Assembly: GCA_014825775.1 (NCBI GenBank)
Contig: MVAQ01000011.1
Location: forward strand, 124,001 to 188,000
Direction: 5' to 3'
Length of the DNA stretch: 64,000 bases
DNA from: Krasilnikovozyma curviuscula
Taxonomy: Eukaryota; Basidiomycota; Tremellomycetes; Cystofilobasidiales; Mrakiaceae
Of the stretch, positions 9,042 to 23,647 are shown piece by piece. A program made the translations under genes and the position numbers. How positions within the stretch are numbered: position 1 is the first letter of the stretch; each line of letters starts with the position of its first letter. The notes under the pieces were generated by a model, which saw only the letters and a program-made list of their open reading frames with translations, was not told the DNA's origin and did not search any database.

Positions 9042-10776
9042 TTAAGATCTCTTGACAGCATATACACAATGCACATCTTTACAGATCCCTTTACCCTTCT
9101 CCCTCGTCATGTTGCGCATCTCGTACTGCACGGCTTTGTCGAGCTGGGTTGAGATTTCGTCGTTAAATCCGGCGAGGAGACCAATTGCCTTACGACTATA
9201 GGATGGCATGCAGTCCACTGCTATCCTTCCCAGTTCAGCTTCCAGCGGCCTGTAGATCAACAGAGGGAAAACCCTGATCAGAATCGTGACTCTTTACAAT
9301 GATATCAACAAAAAGAAAGAAAGTGAAAGACTCACGTATCTCCGTCTCGCTCACCGTACCTGACGACTTGCTTCGAAGAAAACACTTGAGAAAACATCGA
9401 CAGGTCATTTTGATCGGTGCATTGAGAGACGATGGCTGCGGTAGTACTGGCAGTTTCAAGGGCGTCTTGAAGGGATTCCTTGGCTTCGAGAACAAGGAGC
9501 TTCTTTGCTTGTTGAAGGGCATAGTACGCTGGGAAGCTGTAAAGTACGAAGCCAATTAGCTACTGTGATATTGTAAATGATGTGATCATAATTGGCGCTA
9601 ACAAGTGTACGTACTTGTCTTTGAGGTTCATTTTTGGATCCTCAGGTCTTCGTAGGCTGGGCTCTACCGTCCTCAAGACCCCACCTATGGGGATCCAAGC
9701 ATGAGAGAAAGGAAGGTCAGAACATGAAGCCGGTTCCGAGTGCAAATAGTTTCGACACACACCTGGCCTCAATAATCTGGCGACTTCATCAATGAGAGAT
9801 GTGTATCGCTGTCTTGACATGAACCATGATATCCAGTTGATGCCTTCAAAGGAAAAAGAGTGAGGTCTCGTCAGGTAGTTGCAACGAATATGATGGCGCC
9901 TTAGGGGGAGCAAGACTTACTGATGACGTCGAAAGAATGGTCTGGATATTCCAGGGGAAATGAAGCGTCCGCAATTTCGAACGAAGCATTTCTGGAGTTA
10001 TAGAAGATGAGGAGATATCAAGAGAGATGAGATGAAGAGGAGGAGATATCCAAATAGGTCGTGAAGGTCAACACAACACGGCTCCGCCAGGGTAATAATC
10101 ATGAAGAGGAGAACTTACGGAGGAGCCATAACGTCTTCATCGATAGGCACAATGTCGATTCCCATGCTTTTTACATGCGGATATGCAGATGCGACATCGA
10201 TGACTGTAAGACCCAGGACCCCAGAACCGATATCCAAATAAGCAGCATCCGGTCTAGAACTCAGTATATGTCTCCAATTCTGTTCCTTCGATAGAAATGA
10301 AGGTGTAACAAAGTCGCCTACAGCGAAAGGGCAAAAGAAATGTCAGTTTTGACCGTTGCTTTCACTTGAACGTGGAATCCTTTGTCTAAGTTGGACTGAC
10401 AAAGTTTCGAGTACTGGTAGATGGCAAACTCAGAGCTTCGATAGCTCTCAACTGGGAAGAAGGAAGTGTCGCTCATTGCAGGAAAACGAGCTGATCGAAT
10501 CAAAGAGGAGCAAACGACGTCAGGAAAGAATTTAAGCTCGCCAAACTCGCAGAAGCTGACGAACTTACACCCATTGACAACCCTGAAGAGAGCGTCTCTG
10601 ATGTCAGCAGTAAGTGAGATGGTCGAACTACCTCCAATGGTCGACGTATCGTCCGTAGAGTCCCCAGCCGTCGACGTGAAGTCGGTCGTGCTGCTCGAGT
10701 CGTCTGCATCGTCTACCTTATAGCGATGGTCGAGCCAGGGGGAACGCACCATCGGACTATCAGTGTGCTTGGACAT
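9042..10776 (-). CDS. SAM-dependent methyltransferase, copy B of a tandem pair
   Basis: Paralogue of the adjacent copy A. Exon 1 starts MSKHTDSPMVRSPWLDHRY and continues with Ser/Thr/Asp-rich low complexity into LTADIRDALFRVVNG, directly comparable to LTDELRDALYRVVHG in copy A. Then ARFPAMSDTSFFPVES (as ARFPAMNEAAWF), motif I region AYLDIGSGVLGLTVIDVASA, GIDIVPI, and SINWISWFMSRQRYTSLIDE with VARLLRPGGVLRTVEPSLRR. The end is KGKGICKDVHCVYAVKRS. The frame stays open upstream to a Met at 11019, which would add 81 residues including a hydrophobic stretch; I prefer 10776 because it matches copy A. Substrate unknown. The duplication is old enough for many substitutions yet preserves splice positions. 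Confidence 0.85.
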
Positions 10777-11342
10777 TGCTGAGCATCTGGGTTCAGGAGG
10801 CACTTGAATTGGGAGAAAACGTGAAGCCTGCCTGTTGACTTTTAGAGGCTGGAAGGGCGCCCAGTCTTCAAACGGCACAAAAGCTGCCAACTTCGAAATA
10901 AGAGAGGCGGGAAAAAAATAAGAACTACAGCGAACGGGAGAGTGGGGAGATGATATGAGAGCAGAAGCTACAACAGCAATGGTTGGTTGGGACACATCAA
11001 ACGACTTTGGAACTGCCATTTAAGCTGCGGGGACTCAACAGCCACCGGGGCAGAGCGTACGCTCTAACGTCACACGCGGTTTCCTCATCCAACTTCTCAG
11101 CTTGATAAATCGCTTGGCGTATTTCTGGTACCATTGAAGCTGCTTCAGCTCAATTACCAACAGCGAGTGAAATTCAATACAACGAAATGAGGATCACAAC
11201 AAACGGGAGGCGATCGCAGCTCCATGCGTACTTGGTCGTCTATTGCTGTTGGAAAACATCAGATAACAAAAGGGAATCAACTAATTAGCGAACATCTACG
11301 TCGTCTACTGGAAGCCACACCGGTCGAGCAATTCCCCATCAA
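10777..11342. other. intergenic or alternative 5' extension of methyltransferase B
   Basis: The first ~240 nt are an in-frame open extension of copy B. The rest (11020-11342) separates it from the stop of the upstream amidohydrolase and shows no gene. Confidence 0.4.
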
Positions 11343-13381
11343 CTACTCTACGCCTAACTCAATATCCACGCCTCCACTCAACTCCTTGAACTCTCCTCTA
11401 GCCACGACAATTTTACCGTCTTTAACCACGCCCAACAGCCCTGGCAACCCATTCTTCTTGCTCGCTGCCGCATCCAGCACCCTCACATCTTCCAGTGGAT
11501 TCGCCGAGAGCACCAGCAGATCGGCGAACGACCCGGCGCAGATGCATCCCATCTTGCCCTCGAACCCGAGCATCTGGGCAGCGTTGATTGTGGCATGAGC
11601 CAGCACTTTGGCGTCGGGAAGAATTTTACGGCGGACGGTGAATTCTTCGGATTGAAGGTATCCCATACTGTTCCAAACAACTGACGGTCAGTTCCCGACT
11701 CTTAGGCAAGCCCCAAGAAAGAGAGAGAGATGGAGCTCACCCCATTGTCAAGTCCGTTCCGAAACATATGACGACACCAGCTTTATCAGCGATACGGATG
11801 GCATCAAGTCCTTTATCCCTCACCATCGCGTTTTTAGGCTTCATGTACTCTGGAATCTGGGACGACCAGGGGAGCCTGCCCTTTGATTGAGAGATCATGA
11901 GTGTGGGAGTGAAAAAAACGCCGTGTTTGGCCATGAGCTCGGCGGAGGGCTCGTCCATCAGGTTGCCGTGCTCGATGCAGCCGACGCCGTTCATCACTGC
12001 AAGGTGAATTCCTTCGGCAGTGTAACCTAAGCAAACAAAACCGTCAACTATATCAGAATCTGCATTAGTAAATTTAACTGGGGACACAAACTCACAGTGA
12101 GAAGTGACCATCCTGCCACCCATAGCCTTGACAACGCCTGTGATGGCGCTCAGCTCCTCAGGTGTGAATTGCAGACTCTCTAGCTTGTCCGTAGGTGATC
12201 CTACACCCCCTGAAGTCATCACCTTGACGTGAGAAGCGCCTTTGCGCATCCTGTCACGAGCGGCTTTCAGCGCTGCTGGGACGCCGTCGACGAGCTGCGG
12301 TGCAGGTGTGTCGTCGTACGGAAGACGGCCATCTGAGGAGTGAGAGAATATGGCAAGTAGGAGCATGGTACGGACCGGCAAGATTAAAGCATTACGATGG
12401 ATCAGCTGCGTAACCAATAAGCAAAATTAAAGAAGGGAGGCTACTTACCTCCATGACCAGCAGTTTGGGAAATTGGAGCACCTCCCTGGATGATTCGAGG
12501 TCCGGGAGTTAGCCATTGCTCCGAAGCCTGGGCTTGATAAAGCGTTGCACCCCCCTTAGAAAGACCGTGCTCTTAGTTAGTATCCATGTTCAGCGAGACC
12601 AGCCTGGACTGTGAAATCACCCACAACATCTCTGACTGTAGTGAACCCTCTAGTGAGGAACATCTTCAGACTGTAGGCCGCCTTCAGATGGGTATCAACA
12701 TAGCCGTTTCCAAAATGACCATCTCCACTATTGACGTGGACATCTTCGGTTCGCCATGGTAGATCAGTCAGCTAATAGTCTTTATACCGCAGAGATACAT
12801 TACTCACGACAATCAATCAACCCTGGACAGAGATAGAGCCCTTCCAAATCAACGATACGAACTTTCCCAGATCCAAACGCCAGACCTTCCGCTGACTGAT
12901 TGATGCTCATATCGGCCTCTGCAGTTGGTTTCACAGAGATGACAAGGCCTTCTTTGATGAGCACTGAGTGGGAGGGAAGGACTGATGCAGAGGCAACGTC
13001 CACAACGCTCGCGTCTAAGCGGAGAAGAGCAAGCGTTCAAGTTATTTTTGAGGACGACCTTTTCATCAAGAGGGATCGAAGGGACGCACTTATGAACAAG
13101 ATAGGTGGTTCTCGTTCTGGAGTCCACGGTGCAGCGTAGATGTCACCTTTGGGAGGGGGGAGGGGTTCGTATACCTCATCCGGTTTCCAAGGCGTTCTTG
13201 ATTTTTTGTTTTTGGGCGCTGAAGCTGATGAAGCAGTGGATTCTGAGAGGCTGAGAGCTGAGAGGGAAGTTATATTGGTAGCTGCTTCTGCTTCAGTACC
13301 GTTGCTGCTGGCCCCGTTAATGAGGTTTATCTCGATGTCTTCATTCGAGCTTCCAGCGGGAACATTGAGAGTGATTTTCAT
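11343..13381 (-). CDS. amidohydrolase (imidazolonepropionase/prolidase-like metal hydrolase)
   Basis: TIM-barrel metal-dependent hydrolase. An N-terminal extension of about 85 residues (MKITLNVPAGSSNEDIEINL..., Ser/Thr/Ala-rich) precedes the standard composite domain: INASVVDVASASVLPSHSVL, then LEGLYLCPGLID. After an intron comes the metal motif HVHVNSGDGHFGNG (HxH confirmed on splicing). Further: TRGFTTVRDVVG, GHGDGRLPYDDTPAPQLVDG, VKVMTSGGVGSP with the conserved Lys, MVTSHCYTAEGIHLAV (His), CIEHGNLMD (His), FGTDL (Asp), and the C-terminal strand GSFADLLVLSANPLEDVRVL. All metal/catalytic positions expected for the family appear present, so it should be active. The start is the ATG at 13381, just downstream of a 5'UTR intron (13383-13453). 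Substrate unknown; homologues include peptidases and amidases. Confidence 0.88.
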
Positions 13382-13722
13382 TCTCAAGAAATAAATGGAA
13401 AAGGTGTCTGTATGACCCCAGTGACAAGGAATTAGAAATAAGTTGAAACTCACTTGTTTGAAAGGTTTATCCAACCAAACGTTGTAGTGGATAGGGAATG
13501 GGACCAACGTGAGACGCCGTCGCTTTCAGCCGCTGCTCATTTAACTTTCAATTTCGTCCAATTTTACGTGCTGGCTTGCATTTATAGGTTTAAATAGAGT
13601 ATTGGGAAAGCATATTCATCACTGATCAATTGCCTTCATAACGAGAGTAAGCGAAAACGAAGTAGGGTTGTGAAAGACGGTGGGCAGAAGGTGTAGTGAT
13701 GGCCCAGGGTGAAGCAAGATGC
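13382..13722. other. amidohydrolase 5'UTR intron and H4 3' flank
   Basis: GTGAGT (donor at 13453) to CTTGAG (13383) reads as a leader intron of the amidohydrolase, whose ATG begins one base after the acceptor. Between it and the H4 stop at 13723 no other gene is seen. Confidence 0.5.
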
Positions 13723-16463
<2,741 letters not shown>

Positions 16464-16869
16464 TGTAGATGATTTAGAAGAGGATTACTGCTGTTTGGGA
16501 GAGAGCAGACAGGATAGTGCACAAAAGTAGCCAAAACCAAACAGCGCGTCGAAAGGTCAGCGAGACCGAGTTTTGGTTTGTGCTCCTTCGAAGCTAGAGA
16601 AGAAACTTACAAAGTAAGGTAGAGTTCAGAAGATGTGGTTGGGGCTACAACGGACTGTGGATTATGCCTCTCCTTATATAGCGAGACCAAAGAACTTTAT
16701 TGCGTATCAAAGTCGAGGGGCAAAAAACATTGGTGCGTCCCAATGTTTTGGTGAGGTGCGCCTTCCCTTTAAGAGCGAGTTTCATACGCCCCTTCCCTCC
16801 CCCCTCTCTCCAACCACGACCAATTCTTCTCAAATCCAACTCAAACTTCACGTTTTATATATCCTCACT
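16464..16869. promoter_or_regulatory. divergent H2B-H2A promoter with 10-bp inverted repeat
   Basis: A perfect inverted repeat, AAAACATTGG (16724-16733) and CCAATGTTTT (16740-16749), with the 6-nt spacer TGCGTC, so two CCAAT boxes point at each other. The right half with spacer, TGCGTCCCAATGTT (16734-16747), matches the H4-H3 promoter element at 12 of 14 positions. TATA-like tracts at 16675-16680 and 16856-16862. CT-rich leader before H2A. Confidence 0.75.
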
Positions 16870-17612
<743 letters not shown>

Positions 17613-18105
17613 GCATCTCTTCTTCCTTTCGCTTCCCTTGCTTCGTTGTGAAGCTCTTTATCACCTTTCGTTTTTGATTGTTTTTATTTTTGTTACGGTT
17701 GGGCATGGGCCTCTTTCTGATGAACTAGCTTCCTTTGATAATCGATCTTAGGTCTTGTGCCAGCCCATGCTTCTCTGCTTGATGTACTTTTTCATGTCGA
17801 TTCGTCAAGGAAACCAGCTGAAGTTTCACTTCTAAAATTTATGAAAGTGGACGCGAGGAGACGAGGACGAAGCGTTGTGTAGTGATAGCAACATCACGCG
17901 TCCATGCTTCTCCGTTCTTTTATCAGACTATTACAGCTTCTTTCGAGAAGCATCGCATAAGTCTAAGGCCATGGTCTCTTTCTTGTAATGCGATGGGATC
18001 GGAGAAATTTCACAAAAAATTAGAACAGTCACAAGTTATGCTGACGAAGCCCACTATATGTCGTCTGATCTTCGACCCGATCTCATCCCCCACAACTTAC
18101 CCAAA
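17613..18105. other. intergenic, H2A 3' flank and DUF427 promoter
   Basis: T-rich H2A trailer followed by the promoter of the DUF427 gene. An in-frame upstream ATG exists at 18058 for the next gene. Nothing else recognised. Confidence 0.5.
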
Positions 18106-18457
18106 ATGTACACCATCAAACTCGGAGACACCATCATTGCTGAATCCAAAACCGTTGAGACTGTCGAGGGTAACTTCTATTTCCCTCCAGAGAGCGTCAA
18201 GATGGAGTACTTGAGCAAGACCGATTCTCACACTACCTGTCCTTGGAAAGGGTGAGAAGCTACCCCTCATGATGTCTTGTTCTACTGGTCTGACGTCTAT
18301 CGAATTCATTCTCAGCCTTGCTTCCTACTACACCGTCTCTGTTGGAGATGAGTCGTCGGTTGATAGTGCCTGGTATTACCCTGAGCCAAAGGACGCAGCC
18401 AAACAGATCAAGAACCACATTGCTTTCTACAAGAACAAGTTCACCATCTCCGAATAG
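18106..18457 (+). CDS. DUF427 domain protein
   Basis: Small cytosolic protein of the DUF427 family, a compact beta-fold common in bacteria and fungi whose role is not established. Two exons (18106-18251, 18316-18457) give about 95 residues. The family pattern is clear: GDTIIAESKTVETVEGNFYF, PPESVKMEYLSKTDSHTTCP and WKGLASYYTVSVGD, then DSAWYYPEPKDAAKQIKNHI and FYKNKF, i.e. the conserved TxCPWKGxAxYY core split by the intron. I chose the ATG at 18106 because the domain starts immediately; 18058 would add 16 residues. No operon-like link to the histones is implied. Confidence 0.9.
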
Positions 18458-18881
18458 GTTGATTTTGTAGCAATAAATAGTTTTGCTGACTTCAAGGTGC
18501 AGGAGCCACAAAGGACTTTTTAAGATATTTTATGCAGATTTTGTTCCCCTATGCTGACTCTTACTAAAGCAAGACAATAGATGGGGTCAAATGAGATAAA
18601 CCTGTTGGTGGATTCCCCTTTGATGTCGATATCTGATGATGTAGACGCCCCACCGCGATCTTTTCCCCGCTACTAGTTGCTTAGCGACGTCGACCATTCG
18701 AAAGCTACAAAACGTGATAGAAAACGACACATAGTCCTCATCTCTATCAATACCAACTCAAAGTACATCTGTAAAGCTTGACTTGCATCCCACTGGAGTT
18801 GTGATACCAACGAAATCATAACGCTTTCCTCTGTTCTTGTCTTTGGACTCAGAAAAGCCCCCCTCTCTATCAACGTTTACG
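18458..18881. other. intergenic
   Basis: Between the DUF427 stop and the dehydrogenase start; promoter only as far as I can see. Confidence 0.5.
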
Positions 18882-20303
18882 ATGGCCAGAAAAGATGTGT
18901 CAACAACGACAGTCTCTACAGATTTAACGGCTGGGTCCTTGTTCAACCTGCAGGGAAAAGTGGCTTTAGTCACCGGGTGAGTGACATAGCCGGTTCTTGA
19001 TTGTCAAAGACTCTCTTTCAGATGGGATCGTGTAATCAGTGGTGAGGCCATAGTGGATCAAATGAGAACTGAAATGCTTGTATGGGACACGAGAGTTTCT
19101 ATATAGCAGCTGCTGACTCAACTCTCTCCTTCTCCACTGAAGTGCTGCTACTGGAATCGGGAAAATGATAGCCATCTCTTACGTTCAGAACGGTGCCAAA
19201 GGTGAGTCAATATATTGTTGCACTCCGCAATAGAAACGTTAGCTTGATTGGGTGTGCTGACTGAGTTCTCTCCTCTCTTTAGTCTACATCGCGTCTCGCT
19301 CCCTTCCCGCACTGGAAGAACTCGCCAATTCCCTGGGCGGACCAAGTAAATGTGTGGCTATCAAAGCTGATCTGGAGTCTAAGGCTGGATGCGACAAATT
19401 GGCTGATGACATTAAAAAACGAGAGGGCAAGCTGGACATCCTGGTCAATAACTCGGGCATGAGCTGGGTGAGTTCTCGTTTCTTCCCCTTACGCCTTTAG
19501 CTAGGACGGTGGGATGTCTGAAAAACATAATTGTTCTGCCTAGGGCGCTCCTATGGATGATTTCCCTGAGAAAAACGGTTGGGACAGAGTGATGGCTCTG
19601 AACGTGAAAAGGTGCAGTGACATTTATCTAGCCGTACTCTTCTGGGAGCTGTCGTATTGACATTTCATTACAGTACATACTACCTCACTGTAGCACTGTT
19701 ACCTCTCCTAGTGAAAGATGCAACTGCGCTGGGTATGCCTGCATGATTAGCCCTTTGCTGGCCAATTCTTTCAAGTCACAATCTTACCATTTGCCATGAC
19801 GCGTAGATCCTGCACATGTCATCAACATTTCATCTATCGCTGGTATCATTGCAGATGCAGAAGACGGTCTGTCAGCTGAGGGAACGGGAACATTTTCTTG
19901 TAAGTTGCGCTCTAGTTATTACTTCTCTATCAAACCTATCAATTTCTACTTCTTAAAAAAATTATTCTCCACAGATGCTGCTTCAAAGGCAGCTCTCTCA
20001 CACCTTACTCGAGTACTTGCTCTGTCTCTCGCACCAAAACACGTCTGCGTTAACGCGATCGCACCAGGTGTCTTCCCAAGTCGAATGACTTCCTTCTCGT
20101 TCCAGAAACTCTCCAACTCAGAAACTGCCCCCACGAGTGGTGTTGGCGGATTCCCGCCTACAGGGAGGTTTGGCGACAGTCAGGATATGGCTGGATTGGC
20201 GATCTTTTTGGGCAGCAAAGCTAGTGCTCATTGTACAGGATCTGTTATTCCACTTGATGGTGGAACTAGCTTAGGACAAGGGGGAGTCAGCGCCAGGCTT
20301 TAG
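18882..20303 (+). CDS. short-chain dehydrogenase/reductase (3-oxoacyl-reductase-like)
   Basis: Classical SDR, NAD(P)(H)-dependent. Introns separate: MARKDVSTTTVSTDLTAGSL, LQGKVALVTGAATGIGKMIA (cofactor motif TGxxxGIG formed across an intron), VYIASRSLPALEELA, ADLESKAGCDKLADD, ILVNNSGMSWG (NNxG), NVKSTYYLTVALLPLL, HVINISSIAGI (catalytic Ser), then YAASKAALSHLTRVLALSLA (YxxxK). The end SVIPLDGGTSLGQGG is typical. All catalytic residues Asn-Ser-Tyr-Lys are present. The Arg in ASRS suggests NADPH preference. Closest in style to fungal relatives of RhlG-type 3-oxoacyl reductases; the real substrate is unknown. Confidence 0.92.
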
Positions 20304-20801
20304 CTGCTTTGAGGTGAGGCTTGGGTGAGCTGCAGAGCTGGTGGCGATTGGCAGATCAGCAACCTCCATTTCTTGCTCAAAATGTACAGTAACTCAGCAA
20401 CCTTGATGAGTTATATATATACATCTGTTCTACAGCGTAACATCCAGCGAGACAACCTTGAAGAATTTCTAGAAGCTCGCCGAGCCTTAACAAATTTGTC
20501 CCAGCGGCGACTCTTTCGCACTCTGGATTCAAACTTCCAACATCTGCAGAGCCTGAAACGATAGCAATACATCTGTTCAGGAAATCACAGTTGTAGATTC
20601 AGTCAGTCATATCTTTAAAAGGTTCAAGCAATGTCTTGAAAGCTAAAACTGACCCCGTTTCTAATCCTGGTGTCTTTCTCAGTCGTAATTATTGCTATCC
20701 TACCAATTTGGTGAGCTTCTTCTGTCAAACTTCACCCAGAAGGTATTCTGTGTACGCTAACCTTTTTCTTCATGTGAAACGTAACAAAGATAGGTCGAGC
20801 A
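20304..20801. other. intergenic, dehydrogenase 3' flank and ESF1 leader
   Basis: A likely 5'UTR intron of ESF1 ends at AAGATAG about 10 nt before its ATG. No other gene seen. Confidence 0.5.
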
Positions 20802-23380
20802 ATGTCGGATCCAAGGTTCAAAACTCTCAAGACCGATCCTAGGTTCAGGAAGTCAGCTCAGAAGAAGTTTAAGGTTGAGGTTGACGACAGATTCAAAGCT
20901 GTTCTGGACGAAGGAGGAGTTTTTGGAAAGGATGGAAATCTGAATAAAGGTGAGTGGCAGCAGTAGGTGACATTTTCCGGGGGAAGTCTTAACACTAAGT
21001 GTCTCGCTTTCATCAGTCAAAATTGACAAGTACGGTCGTAAAGCTTCGAAATCAGCTCAATCTGATCAGCTCAAAAGATTCTACCGAGTAGCTGAAGACG
21101 ACGAGGACAACAACAAAGCCGAAGGATCGAAGAAAGGTTTTATTGATTATGCTCGTGGTGAGGGGGTCATTGGTTCAAGTTCAGAAGAAGATTCCGATGA
21201 AGAGGAGGATGAAGATAGCGAAACTGAGTCTGTCGTCGAGTTTGGTGGTTCCAAGTCAAAGGGAAAAGGAAAAGCGAGAGCAGTTGCAACAATGGAAGAC
21301 ATGGACTCAGATCTGGAAGTTGATTTAGATGAAGATGCTCCAATCACAGCTTTCCCACCAACAGATGATGAAGACGAAGAAGAATATGAAGGCGAAGAGG
21401 AAGAATTGGTTGAAATCACCACCAACCGACTAGCCATCATCAACCTGGACTGGGATCACATCACTTCGACTCACCTGTTCAAGGTATTCCAATCTCTACT
21501 TGAAGATAAAGAGAAGTCTCATGGGACTGTCAAGGCCGTCAGGATATATCCTTCTGAATTTGGTAAAGAGAGGCTTGGGAGAGAAGAAATGGAGGGCCCA
21601 CCAAAAGAAGTGTTCGTCGCCAACAAAGAGGCCAAAACTCAATCATCTGGAAAGATTGTCAACTTCGGTGAGGATGGTCTAGAAGAGAGTGAGGACGAGG
21701 AGGAGGACAATTTCGAAGTGGAGGAGGATGAAGGAGAAGAGATTGATATGGATGCTCTGCGAGCGTACCAACTTGAACGTCTTCGGTAAGTATCGACTTC
21801 CGCTTGGGATGTTTTTAGCTCCTCTTTGACCTTATTTCTTATTTCTTCTTGCAGTTATTACTACGCCATCGCTACGTTCTCTTCGCCTGAAGCAGCCGCG
21901 TACATTCACACCGAATGTGATGGAACTGAATTCGAACGAACTGCGAATGTCTTCGATATCCGGGCAGTGGGTGATGATGTCGAGTTCGAAGATGAACCAC
22001 GGTTAGTAATAGGAAGTTATGCTAGCCAGGTGCTGGTGAATCTCATACTTACGTCTTTTAATATTGTGATTCCAGCGACGAAGCTACTAGTGTTCCAGCG
22101 GGTTACAAAGCTTTAGATTTCGTGACAGACGTGAGTATTTTACTTTATTACTTGTCTGTGCTCTCGTCTCGTTTCATTTTCTATTATATTTATTTATTTA
22201 TTTTGGTTCGCATCAGGCATTGCGACACTCTAACGTCAAGCTCACTTGGGATGACGACGCACCTGAGCGAGTTGCTCTAACACGGAAACCTCACACTAGA
22301 GAAGAAATCAACAACGAAGATTTCTCAGCATTGATCGCTTCTGGCTCAGACACGGACGACGGCGAAGAAGGCGCTTCCAACTTACGAGACCTGCTGCTTG
22401 GTGACATCGACATGGACGACCGGCGACCAGCTGGTGGTAGAAAAGGTGGCCAGAACGAAGTATTCGGCGGAGGTGAAAATGCTCCTGAAGGTGATATGGA
22501 GGTCACTTTCACGGCTGGCCTCTCGTCCAAATTGGTTGGCGGTGATGAGAACGAGACCACGCTGGAGAAGTACAAGAGGAAGATGAGGGAGAAGAAGGCG
22601 AGAAAGAAAGACGAGAGAGAAGAAAAATCTGAAGAGAAGAAGAAGGACGTTACTTCAAAAGACGACTTCTTTGCTGGAAGTGATGAAGACACCAGCGATG
22701 ACGATGAGGAGGAACAGAATGACCATCTTCGTAGACTCAAGAAGAACTCAGCAAAATCCATCCCAACCGCCAAATCATCGAAGAAGTCTCAGCCTGAAAC
22801 GAACATTGCAGAACTCGACCTCATCACTCTCCCAACTCCTGGTCTCCAAGCTATTCCTGATGAGAAGCACTTCTCTTTGACCGACATCATCAAAGCTGAG
22901 AAGGGAGATTCATCGAAGAAGAAGAACCGTATTAGGAAAGGGAAAGGTACGCAGCAATCCCAGATTGAGAAGGAAGAAAGTAAAGAGTTGGGCGATGGCA
23001 CTTTCGAGATCAATCTCAAGGATGAGAGATTCAAGAAGATCAATGAGGATCACAGATTTGCAATCGATCCGTCGAATCCTCAGTACGTGCTCCTTTCGTG
23101 TTTTTGGATAGTGTCGATGAAATAATCTCATCTTTCCTGCTTTGTATTCAGATTTAAAAAAACCAAGTCCATGTCTCTGCTTCTCTCAGAGCGAGCTCGT
23201 CAAAGAGATTCTCAGATGGAAGCTACCCCTACCACTGCGACGGCCAAGAAGGCTTCTGGTGGAGACTATCATGAGCCCAAACTTGATGATCTGGTGGCTA
23301 GTGTTAAGAGAAAGGCAGCTGCCAGTGATGGTAAAGAAGGACAAGGGAAGAGGAAGCGAAGTAGGAGTAAGAAAAACTAG
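20802..23380 (+). CDS. ESF1: ESF1, nucleolar pre-rRNA processing factor
   Basis: Essential nucleolar component of the small-subunit processome, needed for 18S rRNA maturation. Seen: the N-terminus MSDPRFKTLKTDPRFRKSAQ and KKFKVEVDDRFKAVLD (the DxRF repeats of the family), VKIDKYGRKASKS, LKRFYRVAEDD, long acidic stretches, then TTNRLAIINLDWDHITSTHL and KAVRIYPSEFGKERLGREEM, YYYAIATFSSPEAAAYIHTE, and EFERTANVFDIRAVGD. The C-terminal part has TADFSALIASGSD-like acidic segments, LEKYKRKMREKKARKKDERE, and the NUC153 motif region LKDERFKKINEDHRFAIDPS, KKTKSMSLLLSERARQRDSQ. Ends with a basic KRKRSRSKKN. About six exons. Placement is complete in the window. Confidence 0.95.
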
Positions 23381-23647
23381 TTTAATGTCAATGCAGTAAG
23401 GATTTACTTTTTATGTGTTCAAAAAAATTTGAAGGACAGAATTGAATTAGCAATAGGCACGAGTACAACATTTCAGTGACCATCCGGATGCCTTTCTGAA
23501 AGATTGGATCATGCTAACGCGAGCCAATGTATACAATGCAGTCTTCCCGACAGAGGGAAGAAAACATACAAAAAGCTAATAATTAGAACCACAATATAAT
23601 CTCTTAGTTACCAGAATGAGTCCCAGACATATAAGTACACTGCTTCT

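Noticed and set aside
9560..9913. Separate small gene inside methyltransferase B
   Set aside because: Its second half is a methyltransferase exon (NWISWFMSRQRY); the rest is intron read-through.
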